Source: Mycolicibacterium sp. CR10 (GTDB lineage: Bacteria > Actinomycetota > Actinomycetes > Mycobacteriales > Mycobacteriaceae). Taken from it: a stretch of DNA of 64,000 bases. Where the stretch lies: contig NZ_STGE01000019.1 in assembly GCF_005222675.1 (NCBI RefSeq), forward strand, positions 186,001 through 250,000, written 5' to 3'. The notes beneath the pieces were generated by a model. The model made no database searches. It saw nothing but the letters and a program-made list of their open reading frames with translations, and was not told the origin of the DNA. A program made the position numbers and the translations under genes. Below are positions 53,599-62,121 of the stretch, one piece after another. The first letter of the stretch is position 1; each line of letters begins with the position of its first letter.

Positions 53599-54635
53599 TG
53601 GAGCCCCTGCGTGCGCCGAGTCCGACCGCTGCGTCATCGCCGGCGTCAGAGGACCCGCTGGTCGCCGTCGACGCACTGACCCTCACCCTTGACGTCTCCG
53701 GCCAGAAGCGTCTGGTGCTGCGCGACGTTTCGCTGAGCATCCAGCGCGGCGAGGCGCTCGGACTGGTCGGCGAATCCGGTGCGGGCAAGTCCATGACCGC
53801 CCGGGCGATCACCCGGCTACTGCCGCCACGGGCGGTCACCACCGGCACTATCAGGTTCGCAGGTCGCGACCTGCCGAGCCTTGGCGGTGAATCACTGCGC
53901 CGCGCCCGCACCGAGATGGCCGTCATCTTCCAGGACCCCCGCGCCCACATCAATCCGGTGCGGCGTATCGGTGACTTCCTCACCGAACAACTTCGAACCG
54001 TCGCGCGGGTCGATCGACGCAACGCAACGCATCGTGCCCAGCAGATGCTGTCGGAAGTCGGCATCACCGAGACCGCCCGCAGAATGCGGCAATATCCCGG
54101 CGACCTGTCCGGGGGCATGCTGCAGCGAGTCATGATCGCCTCGGCATTGCTCGGGAATCCGAAGCTGATCCTCGCCGACGAACCCACCACGGCGCTGGAT
54201 GTCACCACCCAGTCAGAGGTGATGGCGATCCTCAATGAGCAGCGCCACACCGCCGGCGTCGCCCTGCTCTTCATCACCCACGACCTCGATCTTGCCGCGG
54301 CGGTGTGTGATCGCACCGCGGTCATGTATGCAGGCCAGATCGTGGAAAATCAGAGATCCGATGGACTGCACGAGAATCCCCGCCATCCCTACACCGCGGC
54401 GCTTGCCGCCGCCCGCCCCGATCTGCAACGACCGTCACCGAGGCTCGCCGCGATTCCCGGCCGCCCCGTAGGTGCGTGGGAGGCGGATGAGACGTGTGGG
54501 TTCGCGGATCGCTGCCCGCACCGGCAGCCGCACTGCACATCAAGGCCGGTGCCGCTCACCGAAGCATCCGACTACGCGGTGCGCTGCCTGCGCTCCGACG
54601 AACTCGCAGCATCGCGACGAAGGGGTATCGAATGA
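53595..54635 (+). CDS. ABC importer ATPase (DppD-like)
   Basis: 346 residues. Walker A GESGAGKSMTAR (about 60), Q-loop VIFQDPRAHINPV, signature LSGGMLQRVMIA, Walker B LILADEPTTALDV and switch His in FITHDLDLA. The C-terminal oligopeptide-transporter extension with cysteines (DETCGFADRCPHRQPHCTSRPVPL) resembles the 4Fe-4S-type motif of DppD proteins. ATG 53595 overlaps the preceding stop by 4 bases. Confidence 0.92.
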   Translation: MMEPLRAPSPTAASSPASEDPLVAVDALTLTLDVSGQKRLVLRDVSLSIQRGEALGLVGESGAGKSMTARAITRLLPPRAVTTGTIRFAGRDLPSLGGESLRRARTEMAVIFQDPRAHINPVRRIGDFLTEQLRTVARVDRRNATHRAQQMLSEVGITETARRMRQYPGDLSGGMLQRVMIASALLGNPKLILADEPTTALDVTTQSEVMAILNEQRHTAGVALLFITHDLDLAAAVCDRTAVMYAGQIVENQRSDGLHENPRHPYTAALAAARPDLQRPSPRLAAIPGRPVGAWEADETCGFADRCPHRQPHCTSRPVPLTEASDYAVRCLRSDELAASRRRGIE

Positions 54636-55483
54636 CCGAACCGGTCCTGACGGTGAAGAATCTCACCAAGACCTTCGGAACCTTCACGGCGGTCGACGGT
54701 GTCTCGTTCGAGCTCGCAGCGGGATCTTCCACCGGCATAGTGGGCGAATCAGGTTCAGGGAAAACAACAGTCGCACGAATGCTGGTCGGCTTAGAATGCG
54801 CCAGCGCCGGCAGCATCACCTGCTGCGGCAACGATCGCTCCCAGCCCTCGCGGGCAACCCGCGCCCGGCGTGCCCGCGCCCGCGAGGCGCAGATCGTGTT
54901 CCAGGATCCCTACACCAGCCTCGACCCGCGCTACACCGTTGCGCAGACGCTCACCGAGGCCCTGCACCTGCAGTGCGGTTCGCGGACCCTCGGCCCACAA
55001 CGACTACCCGAGCTCGCCGATATGGTCGGCCTCGACACGCGGCTGCTGGCCTCCATTCCCGGCAGGCTTTCCGGTGGCCAGCGCCAACGGGTCGCGATCG
55101 CTCGCGCGCTTGCCGCCAAACCCCGAATCCTGGTCCTCGACGAAGCGGTGGCCGCACTTGATGTATCCATCCAGGCCCAGATCCTGAACCTGCTGGCCGA
55201 CATTCGAGAAGCGTCCGGGATTTCGTACCTGTTCATCACTCACGATTTGGCCGTCGTCCGGCAGGTCACCGAACACACCCTCGTCATGCAGAGTGGGCGC
55301 ATCGTCGAGCGAGGTCCTACCGACGTTGTGCTCCGCGATCCACAACACCCCTACACGGCAGCGCTTCTGGAAAGCATCCCGCGCCCCGGCTGGACGCCGC
55401 AACTCCGTGCGACGCCGCAATGCCGTGCGACGCCGCAATGCCGTGCGACGCCGGCGATGAGCAATGGGATTGATTGCCAATGA
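54632..55483 (+). CDS. ABC importer ATPase (DppF-like) with repeat-expanded tail
   Basis: 283 residues. Walker A GESGSGKTTVARM, Q-loop IVFQDPYTSLDPRYTV, signature LSGGQRQRVAIA, Walker B ILVLDEAVAALDVS, and switch His in FITHDLAVV. The usual C-terminal dipeptide-transporter domain is short and replaced by QLRATPQCRATPQCRATP, encoded by three 18-base repeats. The start at 54632 overlaps the DppD stop; an earlier frame is shadow. Confidence 0.9.
   Translation: MTEPVLTVKNLTKTFGTFTAVDGVSFELAAGSSTGIVGESGSGKTTVARMLVGLECASAGSITCCGNDRSQPSRATRARRARAREAQIVFQDPYTSLDPRYTVAQTLTEALHLQCGSRTLGPQRLPELADMVGLDTRLLASIPGRLSGGQRQRVAIARALAAKPRILVLDEAVAALDVSIQAQILNLLADIREASGISYLFITHDLAVVRQVTEHTLVMQSGRIVERGPTDVVLRDPQHPYTAALLESIPRPGWTPQLRATPQCRATPQCRATPAMSNGIDCQ
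55398..55451 (+). repeat. 18-bp tandem repeat, three copies, in the DppF-like gene
   Basis: Units 55398-55415, 55416-55433 and 55434-55451. The last two are identical and the first differs at two bases. In-frame, encoding QLRATP/QCRATP. Copy number could vary by slippage without breaking the frame. Confidence 0.9.
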
Positions 55484-57222
55484 GCACATTTGACGTTGTC
55501 GAGGCCTCCATCGCCGAGCTCCGATGTGCCCTCGAGCGGGGCGTCGTGAGCTCCGTCGGCCTGATGACCGCCTATCTTGCGCGGATCGCGGCGTACGACC
55601 GCACCGGTATCCGCCTCAACTCCCTCGTGGTGATGAACCCGGCAGCGCTCACCGAGGCCGAGCGGGCCGACGCTCGCCGGGCACGCGGCGAGGTGCTGGG
55701 TCCGCTCGACGGGATTCCGTACACCGCCAAGAACAGCTTCCTCGTGCGCGGGCTCACGGCAGCTGCCGGATCGCCGGCGTTCGAGCATCTCATCGCACAG
55801 CGCGATGCGTTCACGATCGAGCGGCTGCGCGCTGCGGGGGCGATCTGCCTCGGTCTCACCAATATGCCGCCGATGGCGAACGGAGGCATGCAGCGGGGCT
55901 TGTATGGTCGCGCCGAAAGCCCCTATAACGCAGAATATCTGACGTCGGCGTTCGGCTCGGGTTCGTCCAACGGCTCGGGCACCGCCACCGCTGCGAGCTT
56001 CGCGGCGTTCGGCCTGGGTGAGGAAACCTGGTCCAGCGGACGGGCGCCCGCCTCGAACAACGGACTGTGCGCGTACACGCCGTCGCGAGGGGTGATCTCG
56101 GTGCGCGGCAACTGGCCGCTGGTGCCGACAATGGACGTGGTGGTGCCCCACACGCGCAACATGGCCGACCTCCTCGAGGTGCTCGATGTGGTGGTCGCCG
56201 ACGACACCGAGGCGCGTGGCGACTTCTGGCGGTCGCAGCCCTGGATCCCGCTGCCGTGCGCATCCGCGGTGCGCCCGGAGTCGTACCCGGCACTCGCGCC
56301 CCATGACGCCCGCTCCGCGCAATCAGCGCTCGCCGGCAAGCGTTTCGGGATACCGCGCATGTACGTGAACGCCGACCCAGACGCCGGCACCGCCGACCGA
56401 CCGGGCATCGGCGGGCCGACCGGGCGGCGCATCGAGACGCGCCCGACCATCATCCACCTGTGGGACGCGGCCTGCAGCGACCTTGAGGCGGCGGGTGCGG
56501 AACTCCTGCTCGTCGATTTCCCCGCAGTCACCAACTACGAGGGCGACAGACCCGGCGCACCGACAATCGTGACGCGCGGCCTGGTGAGCCCCGAGTACCT
56601 ACATCGGGAGATCGTCGACCTCTCCGCCTGGGCGTGGGATGACTTCCTCCGGGCGAACAGCGACCCAAAACTCGACCGCCTCGCCGATGTGAACGGCGAG
56701 TTGATCTTTCCGCATCCTGAGGGTGCCTTGCCGGACCGGTACGACGGCTTCTACGACCACGTCGCCGCATATCCGGCCCACCGGCGCGAGCACCCGGTGG
56801 AACGGTTCACCGACATCCCACACCTCGCTGAGGGCTTACGCGGACTCGAAGAGACCCGCCGCCTCGATCTCGAAAAGTGGATGGAACGCCTCGGCCTGGA
56901 CGCTGTCGTGTTTCCCGCCGTCGCCGACATCGGCCCTGCCGACATGGACGTCAACGAGGCGTCCGCGGACCTCGGTTGGCGAAATGGTGTGTGGGTTGCC
57001 AATGGCAACCTCGTACTGCGCCACCTCGGCATCCCGACGGTGACGGTACCGATGGGGATGATGGGCGACGTCGGCATGCCGGTGGGTTTGACCTTCGCCG
57101 GACGCGCCTACGACGACACAGCGCTGCTCACACTTGCCGCGGCCTTCGAGGCCACCGGACGTCGGCGTCTCGCGCCACCCCGCACGCCCTCGCTCTCGGC
57201 CGACTCGCGATCGGCCAGATAG
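55480..57222 (+). CDS. Amidase-signature family amidohydrolase
   Basis: 580 residues, somewhat long for the family. The Ser-cisSer-Lys triad fits: Lys84 in PYTAKNSFLV, cis-Ser162 in GSSNGSG and nucleophile Ser186 in ETWSSGRAPAS, with family-like spacing. It cleaves an amide or carbamoyl bond in the cytosol. In this operon it may split the ureido group of N-carbamoylputrescine, citrulline or a citrulline-containing peptide, but that is inference. ATG 55480 overlaps the DppF stop (ATGA); a TTG 6 bases earlier is possible. Confidence 0.85.
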   Translation: MSTFDVVEASIAELRCALERGVVSSVGLMTAYLARIAAYDRTGIRLNSLVVMNPAALTEAERADARRARGEVLGPLDGIPYTAKNSFLVRGLTAAAGSPAFEHLIAQRDAFTIERLRAAGAICLGLTNMPPMANGGMQRGLYGRAESPYNAEYLTSAFGSGSSNGSGTATAASFAAFGLGEETWSSGRAPASNNGLCAYTPSRGVISVRGNWPLVPTMDVVVPHTRNMADLLEVLDVVVADDTEARGDFWRSQPWIPLPCASAVRPESYPALAPHDARSAQSALAGKRFGIPRMYVNADPDAGTADRPGIGGPTGRRIETRPTIIHLWDAACSDLEAAGAELLLVDFPAVTNYEGDRPGAPTIVTRGLVSPEYLHREIVDLSAWAWDDFLRANSDPKLDRLADVNGELIFPHPEGALPDRYDGFYDHVAAYPAHRREHPVERFTDIPHLAEGLRGLEETRRLDLEKWMERLGLDAVVFPAVADIGPADMDVNEASADLGWRNGVWVANGNLVLRHLGIPTVTVPMGMMGDVGMPVGLTFAGRAYDDTALLTLAAAFEATGRRRLAPPRTPSLSADSRSAR

Positions 57223-57251
57223 GAAACTGGGCGTGGTCCCAACATAGAAGG

Positions 57252-57445
57252 TGTTGAAGCCATTCTGTCGATACCGAACAGGGCTGGAAGGTCAGCGAGG
57301 TCGCCGCTATCCCGGTGAAGGGCCGCGGCGGCGCCGGCGTCGGCTTCCGACCGGGTTCGTGCCCGGCACCAGGGCGGTGCGGGCCGAGAAGCGTGCCAAG
57401 GCGTCGATCAAGGGTTCCGGCGCGGACGTGACGCCTGCGGTGTAG
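57252..57445 (+). pseudogene. Degenerate copy of the topoM 3' end
   Basis: It aligns with the end of topoM (about 46532-46771). A 49-base internal deletion after GGCTTCC breaks the frame, and scattered substitutions lie in the left part. Positions 57375-57435 are identical to 46701-46761. It lacks any start or upstream topoM sequence. Its stop end overlaps the uvrA-like gene antisense by 38 bases. Confidence 0.85.
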
Positions 57446-59975
57446 CCCCGAGTTGGGCGGCGAGGTACGGCGCCGTACGGCTCACCGTGTCGGCAGCGAC
57501 CACCGCCGGCGTGCCGGCCACCACGACCGCACCGCCGTCGTCCCCGCCACCGGGTCCGAGGTCGATGACATGATCGGCCCCGGCCACCACCGACATGTCG
57601 TGCTCGGCCACCACGACGGTGTTACCGGCGTCGACGAGGCGGTGCAGCTGACGTTCCAGCAACTCGACGTCGGCCGGGTGCAGCCCCGTAGTGGGCTCGT
57701 CGAGCACATAGAGGGTGTGGCCGCGTTTCGCGCGCTGCAACTCTGTGGCCAGCTTGATGCGTTGCGCCTCACCGCCGGACAGTTCGGTCGCCGGTTGTCC
57801 CAGCCGCAGGTAACCGAGCCCGACCTCACGCAACGTGGCCAAACTCCTTGCCGCACCGGGGAGGTCGCGCAGGAAGTCGGCCGCCTCGTCGACGGTCTGG
57901 GCCAGCACATCGGCGATGGTGCGGTCCCGGTAGGTGATCTCGAGCGTCTCCTCGGAGTAGCGCGCGCCGCCACACGCTGGGCAGGTGGCGTAGGTGCCGG
58001 GCAGGAACAAGAGCTCGACCGCCACAAAGCCCTCTCCCTGACAGGTGGCGCAGCGGCCCTCGGCGACGTTGAACGAGAATCGGCCCGCGCTCCAGCCCCG
58101 CCGACGGGCTTCGGCGGTGCCGGCGAACGCCTTCCGGACTGCGTCGAATAGCCCGGTGTAGGTCGCCAGGTTCGACCGCGGGGTGCGTCCGATCGGCCGC
58201 TGATCCACGGTGACGAGACGGTCGATCATCGTGGCGCCGTCGACGGTCACGCCCGCACTGGAATCGATGTCGATGTCGAGGAGTTCGGCGTCACCGTCGG
58301 TTGCGTCGTCCGCAGGTTCGACGGAGTGTCCGAGCTGCCTGGCCATCACATCGCCGAGCACCTTGCAGACCAGCGTCGACTTGCCCGAACCCGACACCCC
58401 GGTGACGGCAGTGAACGCGCCCAACGGGATGTCGACGTCGACGTCGTGCAGGTTGTGGAACGTGATGCCGCGCAACCGCATAACGCCCAGTGGTCTGCGC
58501 GGGGTTCGTGGGGCGGGCGATCTGTCGGCGAACAGGTATCGCCGGGTGACCGAGGGTTCGATGTCCGCGAGACCGGCCACCGGCCCGCTGTAGAGCACGT
58601 CGCCGCCCAGCTCTCCGGCACCGGCGCCGACATCGACGATCCAGTCGGCGCGGCGCACCACGTCCATGTCGTGCTCGACCACGAACAGCGAATTCCCGGC
58701 GCGCCGAAGCCGGTCCAGCACGTCGAGCAGCGGTTCGGCGTCGGCCGGATGCAGACCTGCCGACGGCTCGTCGAGCACGTAGAGGACGCCGAACAGCCCG
58801 GCCCGCAGCTGGGTGGCCAGCCGCAGGCGCTGCAGTTCGCCGGGCGACACGGTCGGTGTGCGGCGGTGCAGGCTCAGGTATCCGAGCCCCAAATCGACCA
58901 GCACCGCGATCCGGGCCAGCAGGTCGGCTGCGATCATTGTTGCCACTTCAGTGAATTCACCCGACTCGGTGGATTCGTACGCCGCGGCGAACTCCGTCCT
59001 GGCCGCTGCCGGCACCAGGACCTCGGCGAGCACCGTGAGTGGTAGGGCCACCACCTCGGCGATGGTGCGACCGGCGAATGTCACCGCGAGTGCTTCGGGT
59101 CGCAGCCCGGAGCCGCCGCAGACCGGGCACTCGGTGCTGTGCACGAACTGCAGCACCCGGCGCCGCATCGTCGCGCTCTGCGAGTTGGCCAGCGTGTGGC
59201 GAACGTGACGTTCGGCGCTGGAGAAGGTGCCGTTGTAGTAGTAATCCGCGGTGACCAGATGCTGGCTCGGATCGATCTCGACGGTGGGCTGATCCTCGGT
59301 GAACAGGATCCACTCCCGTTGCCGCTTGGGAAGTTTGCGCCACGGTCTGTCGATGTCATAGCCGAGCGTGATGAGGATGTCGCGCAGATTCTGGCCCTGC
59401 CAGGCTCCGGGCCAGGCCGCCACGGCGCCGTCGCGGATGGTGAGGGACGGGTCCGGCACCAGCGTCTGCTCGGTCACCTCGTGGACACGCCCGAGGCCGT
59501 GGCATTCCGGGCATGCGCCGATGGTGGTGTTCGGCGAGAACGCGTCGGAGTCCAGCCGCACGGTGGCGCCGGGCGGAAAGGTTCCGGCGCGAGAGAACAG
59601 CATGCGCAACAGGTTCGACAGCGTGGTGACGGTACCGACGGTCGACCGCGACGTGGCGGTGCCGCGGCGCTGCTGTAGCGCAACCGCCGGCGGCAACCCG
59701 GTGATGTCGTCGACCTTCGGTGCGTCCTGCGGCAGCAGCAGGCGACGTGCATACGGCGCGACCGACTCGAAGTAGCGGCGCTGCGCCTCGGCATAAATGG
59801 TGCCGAACGCCAGCGACGACTTGCCCGATCCGGACACACCGGTGAACGCCACGAAGGCATCGCGCGGGGCAGCAACGTCCACGGTTTTCAGGTTGTGCAC
59901 TCGGGATGCGTATACGCGGATGTAGGAGTCCGGTTCATGTGCGCCTGTTCCATGACCGCCGTCCACCCGCACCAT
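57408..59975 (-). CDS. UvrA-like ABC ATPase (UvrA2 class)
   Basis: 855 residues, shorter than UvrA (about 970). Two ABC halves with GVSGSGKSSLAF and GVSGSGKSTLVC, signatures VSPGELQRLRLA and LSGGEAQRIKLA, and Walker B YVLDEPSAGLHP and YVLDEPTTGLHP. Zinc modules: CPECHGLG, CPVCGGSG, CATCQGEG and CPACGG. The UvrB-binding region between the first Walker A and the insertion domain looks reduced, as in UvrA2 and drug-resistance DrrC-type proteins. Likely roles are DNA-damage tolerance or drug resistance. The last ~12 codons are read antisense through the topoM remnant. Confidence 0.9.
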   Translation of the reverse strand: MVRVDGGHGTGAHEPDSYIRVYASRVHNLKTVDVAAPRDAFVAFTGVSGSGKSSLAFGTIYAEAQRRYFESVAPYARRLLLPQDAPKVDDITGLPPAVALQQRRGTATSRSTVGTVTTLSNLLRMLFSRAGTFPPGATVRLDSDAFSPNTTIGACPECHGLGRVHEVTEQTLVPDPSLTIRDGAVAAWPGAWQGQNLRDILITLGYDIDRPWRKLPKRQREWILFTEDQPTVEIDPSQHLVTADYYYNGTFSSAERHVRHTLANSQSATMRRRVLQFVHSTECPVCGGSGLRPEALAVTFAGRTIAEVVALPLTVLAEVLVPAAARTEFAAAYESTESGEFTEVATMIAADLLARIAVLVDLGLGYLSLHRRTPTVSPGELQRLRLATQLRAGLFGVLYVLDEPSAGLHPADAEPLLDVLDRLRRAGNSLFVVEHDMDVVRRADWIVDVGAGAGELGGDVLYSGPVAGLADIEPSVTRRYLFADRSPAPRTPRRPLGVMRLRGITFHNLHDVDVDIPLGAFTAVTGVSGSGKSTLVCKVLGDVMARQLGHSVEPADDATDGDAELLDIDIDSSAGVTVDGATMIDRLVTVDQRPIGRTPRSNLATYTGLFDAVRKAFAGTAEARRRGWSAGRFSFNVAEGRCATCQGEGFVAVELLFLPGTYATCPACGGARYSEETLEITYRDRTIADVLAQTVDEAADFLRDLPGAARSLATLREVGLGYLRLGQPATELSGGEAQRIKLATELQRAKRGHTLYVLDEPTTGLHPADVELLERQLHRLVDAGNTVVVAEHDMSVVAGADHVIDLGPGGGDDGGAVVVAGTPAVVAADTVSRTAPYLAAQLGATPQASRPRRNP

Positions 59976-60110
59976 TGTGTACGACGTTCGACGGCGTCCA
60001 TCAATGGTTTCGGCGCGGATTGACTGTGGCCCGGTAACGGTGCTGTATCGAACCGGTGTCGGCTTCCCACGTCACTTAAACCACAGCAGCCTCATTGTTA
60101 ACATCGCTCG

Positions 60111-60878
60111 GTGCCAATGTCCCGGCGTGACGCGCTGCGTTACGCCACCGCAGCGACGGCGCTGGCCGGGTTCGGTGCCGTGGCGGGTGCCCGCGCGCCC
60201 GCGGCGGCGGCCGCCGCTCCCACCCTGATCGACTACGCCATGCGCCAGATCCCGGCACAGGACATCCGGGCCGCCGGCCACGCCGGCGTCATCAACTACG
60301 TCTCGACCTCGCGACCTGGCTCGTCCTTTGGCGCCAAACCGATCACCCTGCCCTACGCCAAGGCGCTGACCGCCTCGGGTCTGGTGATTGTCAGCAACTA
60401 CCAGTACGGCAAGCCGGGCGGGACCGCGCCGTCGGACTTCACCCGCGGGTACCCCGGTGGCGTCGCGGACGCGCGCACCGCGTGGCAGCTGCACTCCGCC
60501 GCCGGTGGCGGTCAGAGTGCACCGGTCTTCTTCAGCGTCGACGACGACATCGACCGCGAGGCGTGGAACAACGTCGTGCTGCCGTGGTTTCGCGGAATCA
60601 ACTCGGTGATCGGCGCGCAGCGCACCGGAATATACGGGGGCATCAAGGCGTGCCAGTGGGCTGCGGCCGACGGGGTCATCGGGAGATCCCGGTCGCCCGG
60701 CCGCGTGTGGGCCTGGCAGACCCGGTCCTGGTCCGGCGGTCAGATGTACCCCGCCGCAGTCCTGTACCAGCGCATCATCGACACCGCGTCCAACCCGGGG
60801 CCGGTCGTGGGCGGGATTCGCGTCGACGTCAACGATGTGCTGGCCCAGGATTGCGGCCAGTGGAACTTCCACCCGTGA
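60111..60878 (+). CDS. Tat-exported DUF1906 protein (Rv2525c-like)
   Basis: 255 residues. The N-terminus MPMSRRDALRYATAATALAG has a twin-arginine motif (SRRDALRY). The DUF1906 glycoside-hydrolase-like barrel follows: LIDYAMRQIPAQDIRAAGHAGVINYVS, SNYQYGKPGG, APVFFSVDDDID and GIRVDVNDVL. Rv2525c is a Tat substrate linked to cell-wall and beta-lactam phenotypes. GTG 60111 lies 7 bases after TAACAT (60099-60104), suggesting a leaderless mRNA; ATG 60117 is the alternative. Confidence 0.85.
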   Translation: MPMSRRDALRYATAATALAGFGAVAGARAPAAAAAAPTLIDYAMRQIPAQDIRAAGHAGVINYVSTSRPGSSFGAKPITLPYAKALTASGLVIVSNYQYGKPGGTAPSDFTRGYPGGVADARTAWQLHSAAGGGQSAPVFFSVDDDIDREAWNNVVLPWFRGINSVIGAQRTGIYGGIKACQWAAADGVIGRSRSPGRVWAWQTRSWSGGQMYPAAVLYQRIIDTASNPGPVVGGIRVDVNDVLAQDCGQWNFHP

Positions 60879-60894
60879 GGACGGACTGAGCGGC

Positions 60895-62004
60895 TCAGCC
60901 GCGTGGCGTCACGGTGATGTGCACGTGGTCGTAGTGGCCGTAACCCGATGACTGCGGACCGGCCGGCGTGTAATAAGTGCCTCGCCAGATCACGTCTTGG
61001 AGGCCGAATCGGCCCGCATTGCTCATCGCGTACGCGAGGATCTGGTCCCCGAGCGCGATGCCCTCGGGGCTTTCGGGGTTGGGAATCATGATGTCGATCG
61101 CCAGGCCGCTGGGATGCCACGGCTTCGAGTCGGGCCGGACCCCGTCGATGTCAGCGATCTGAGGGAACTGTCGGCTGACGGCCCGAGCAGCCACGACGGC
61201 GTTCGGCTGCAACCCGGCCTCTGACGCGACGCCGACAGGCAGCGCCTCCGGGATATCCGCGATAGCAGCCGGGGGCGGTGGCGCAACATCGCCGGGAGGC
61301 ACGCCGGGCATGGCGGCGATCGCCGGCGGGGGCGCACTCGGCAGCGGTGCTGTATCAATGATCGCCTGCTGTTGCGGTGTCAACGCCGCGTACTGGGCCT
61401 CTGCGGCGGCGATCTGACGCATCAGTTCCCGCAATTTGGCCTGCAGTTCGGCGCGCACTGCGGCGGCCGCCTCGGCTGCGGCGCTGGCGTTGGCGGCCGA
61501 TCTCTCCGACGCCTGGGCGGCGGCGGCCGCGCGCTGGCGGGCGGCTTGAAAGGCCTTCAACTGATCGGCGATCCCGGCGCCGACCGTCCGTTGCATCGAC
61601 AGCTGATCGATCAGGTGTTGCGGGGAGGTTGCGGTCAGCACCGCGGCGAACTGACCGTCGCGCCCGCTCATGTAGTTCATCGCCGCGATCCGGTCGACCG
61701 CGGCCTGAAAGGGCTCCAGCTGGGCGTTCGCGACGTCCAGGGCCGCCATATCGGCGCGCTGGCGATCAACGGCGGCTGTCTGCTCAGCCAGTTTGGCGTC
61801 GGCATCGCGCTGGGCCGCCGTGACGGCCTCGCGACTCTGCACCGCCTGCTGGGACAACTCGTTGAGCTTGGCCAGGGCGTCGGCCGCCGGGTCTGCCTTG
61901 ACGTCGCCGATCGCCATCGCCGCCGCCAGCACCACGACCGCAGTCGCCACACCGCACACACTTCTCCACAGGGAGCGGCGCAGCCCGGTCACGCGGATTG
62001 TCAC
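60895..62004 (-). CDS. Exported coiled-coil protein with M15-like/ARB_07466-type C-terminal domain
   Basis: 369 residues. Signal segment near VCGVATAVVVLAAAMAIGDVKA. A long alanine-rich coiled coil (about 45-215) resembles the N-terminal part of Rip-type hydrolases. A proline-rich linker follows, then a ~120-residue domain with HPSGLAIDIMIPN and GHYDHVHITV, the H..D..H-x-H arrangement of D,D-peptidase-like domains. It probably acts on peptidoglycan, but activity is unproven. It converges on the DUF1906 gene. Confidence 0.8.
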   Translation of the reverse strand: MTIRVTGLRRSLWRSVCGVATAVVVLAAAMAIGDVKADPAADALAKLNELSQQAVQSREAVTAAQRDADAKLAEQTAAVDRQRADMAALDVANAQLEPFQAAVDRIAAMNYMSGRDGQFAAVLTATSPQHLIDQLSMQRTVGAGIADQLKAFQAARQRAAAAAQASERSAANASAAAEAAAAVRAELQAKLRELMRQIAAAEAQYAALTPQQQAIIDTAPLPSAPPPAIAAMPGVPPGDVAPPPPAAIADIPEALPVGVASEAGLQPNAVVAARAVSRQFPQIADIDGVRPDSKPWHPSGLAIDIMIPNPESPEGIALGDQILAYAMSNAGRFGLQDVIWRGTYYTPAGPQSSGYGHYDHVHITVTPRG

Positions 62005-62121
62005 GATCCTTCTTTCACGGACCGACCCTGGTCCGGCTGTCGATGCCCCGGGCCAGGCTACGAACTCACACCGACGATGTCTACTCGAGCTTCCTATGCG
62101 CGCCCGCTGGCGACGGCTGGA

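Noticed and set aside
46772-57250. Prophage or integrative conjugative element
   Set aside because: No integrase, relaxase, capsid or tRNA site was found; only the duplicated gene end suggests insertion.
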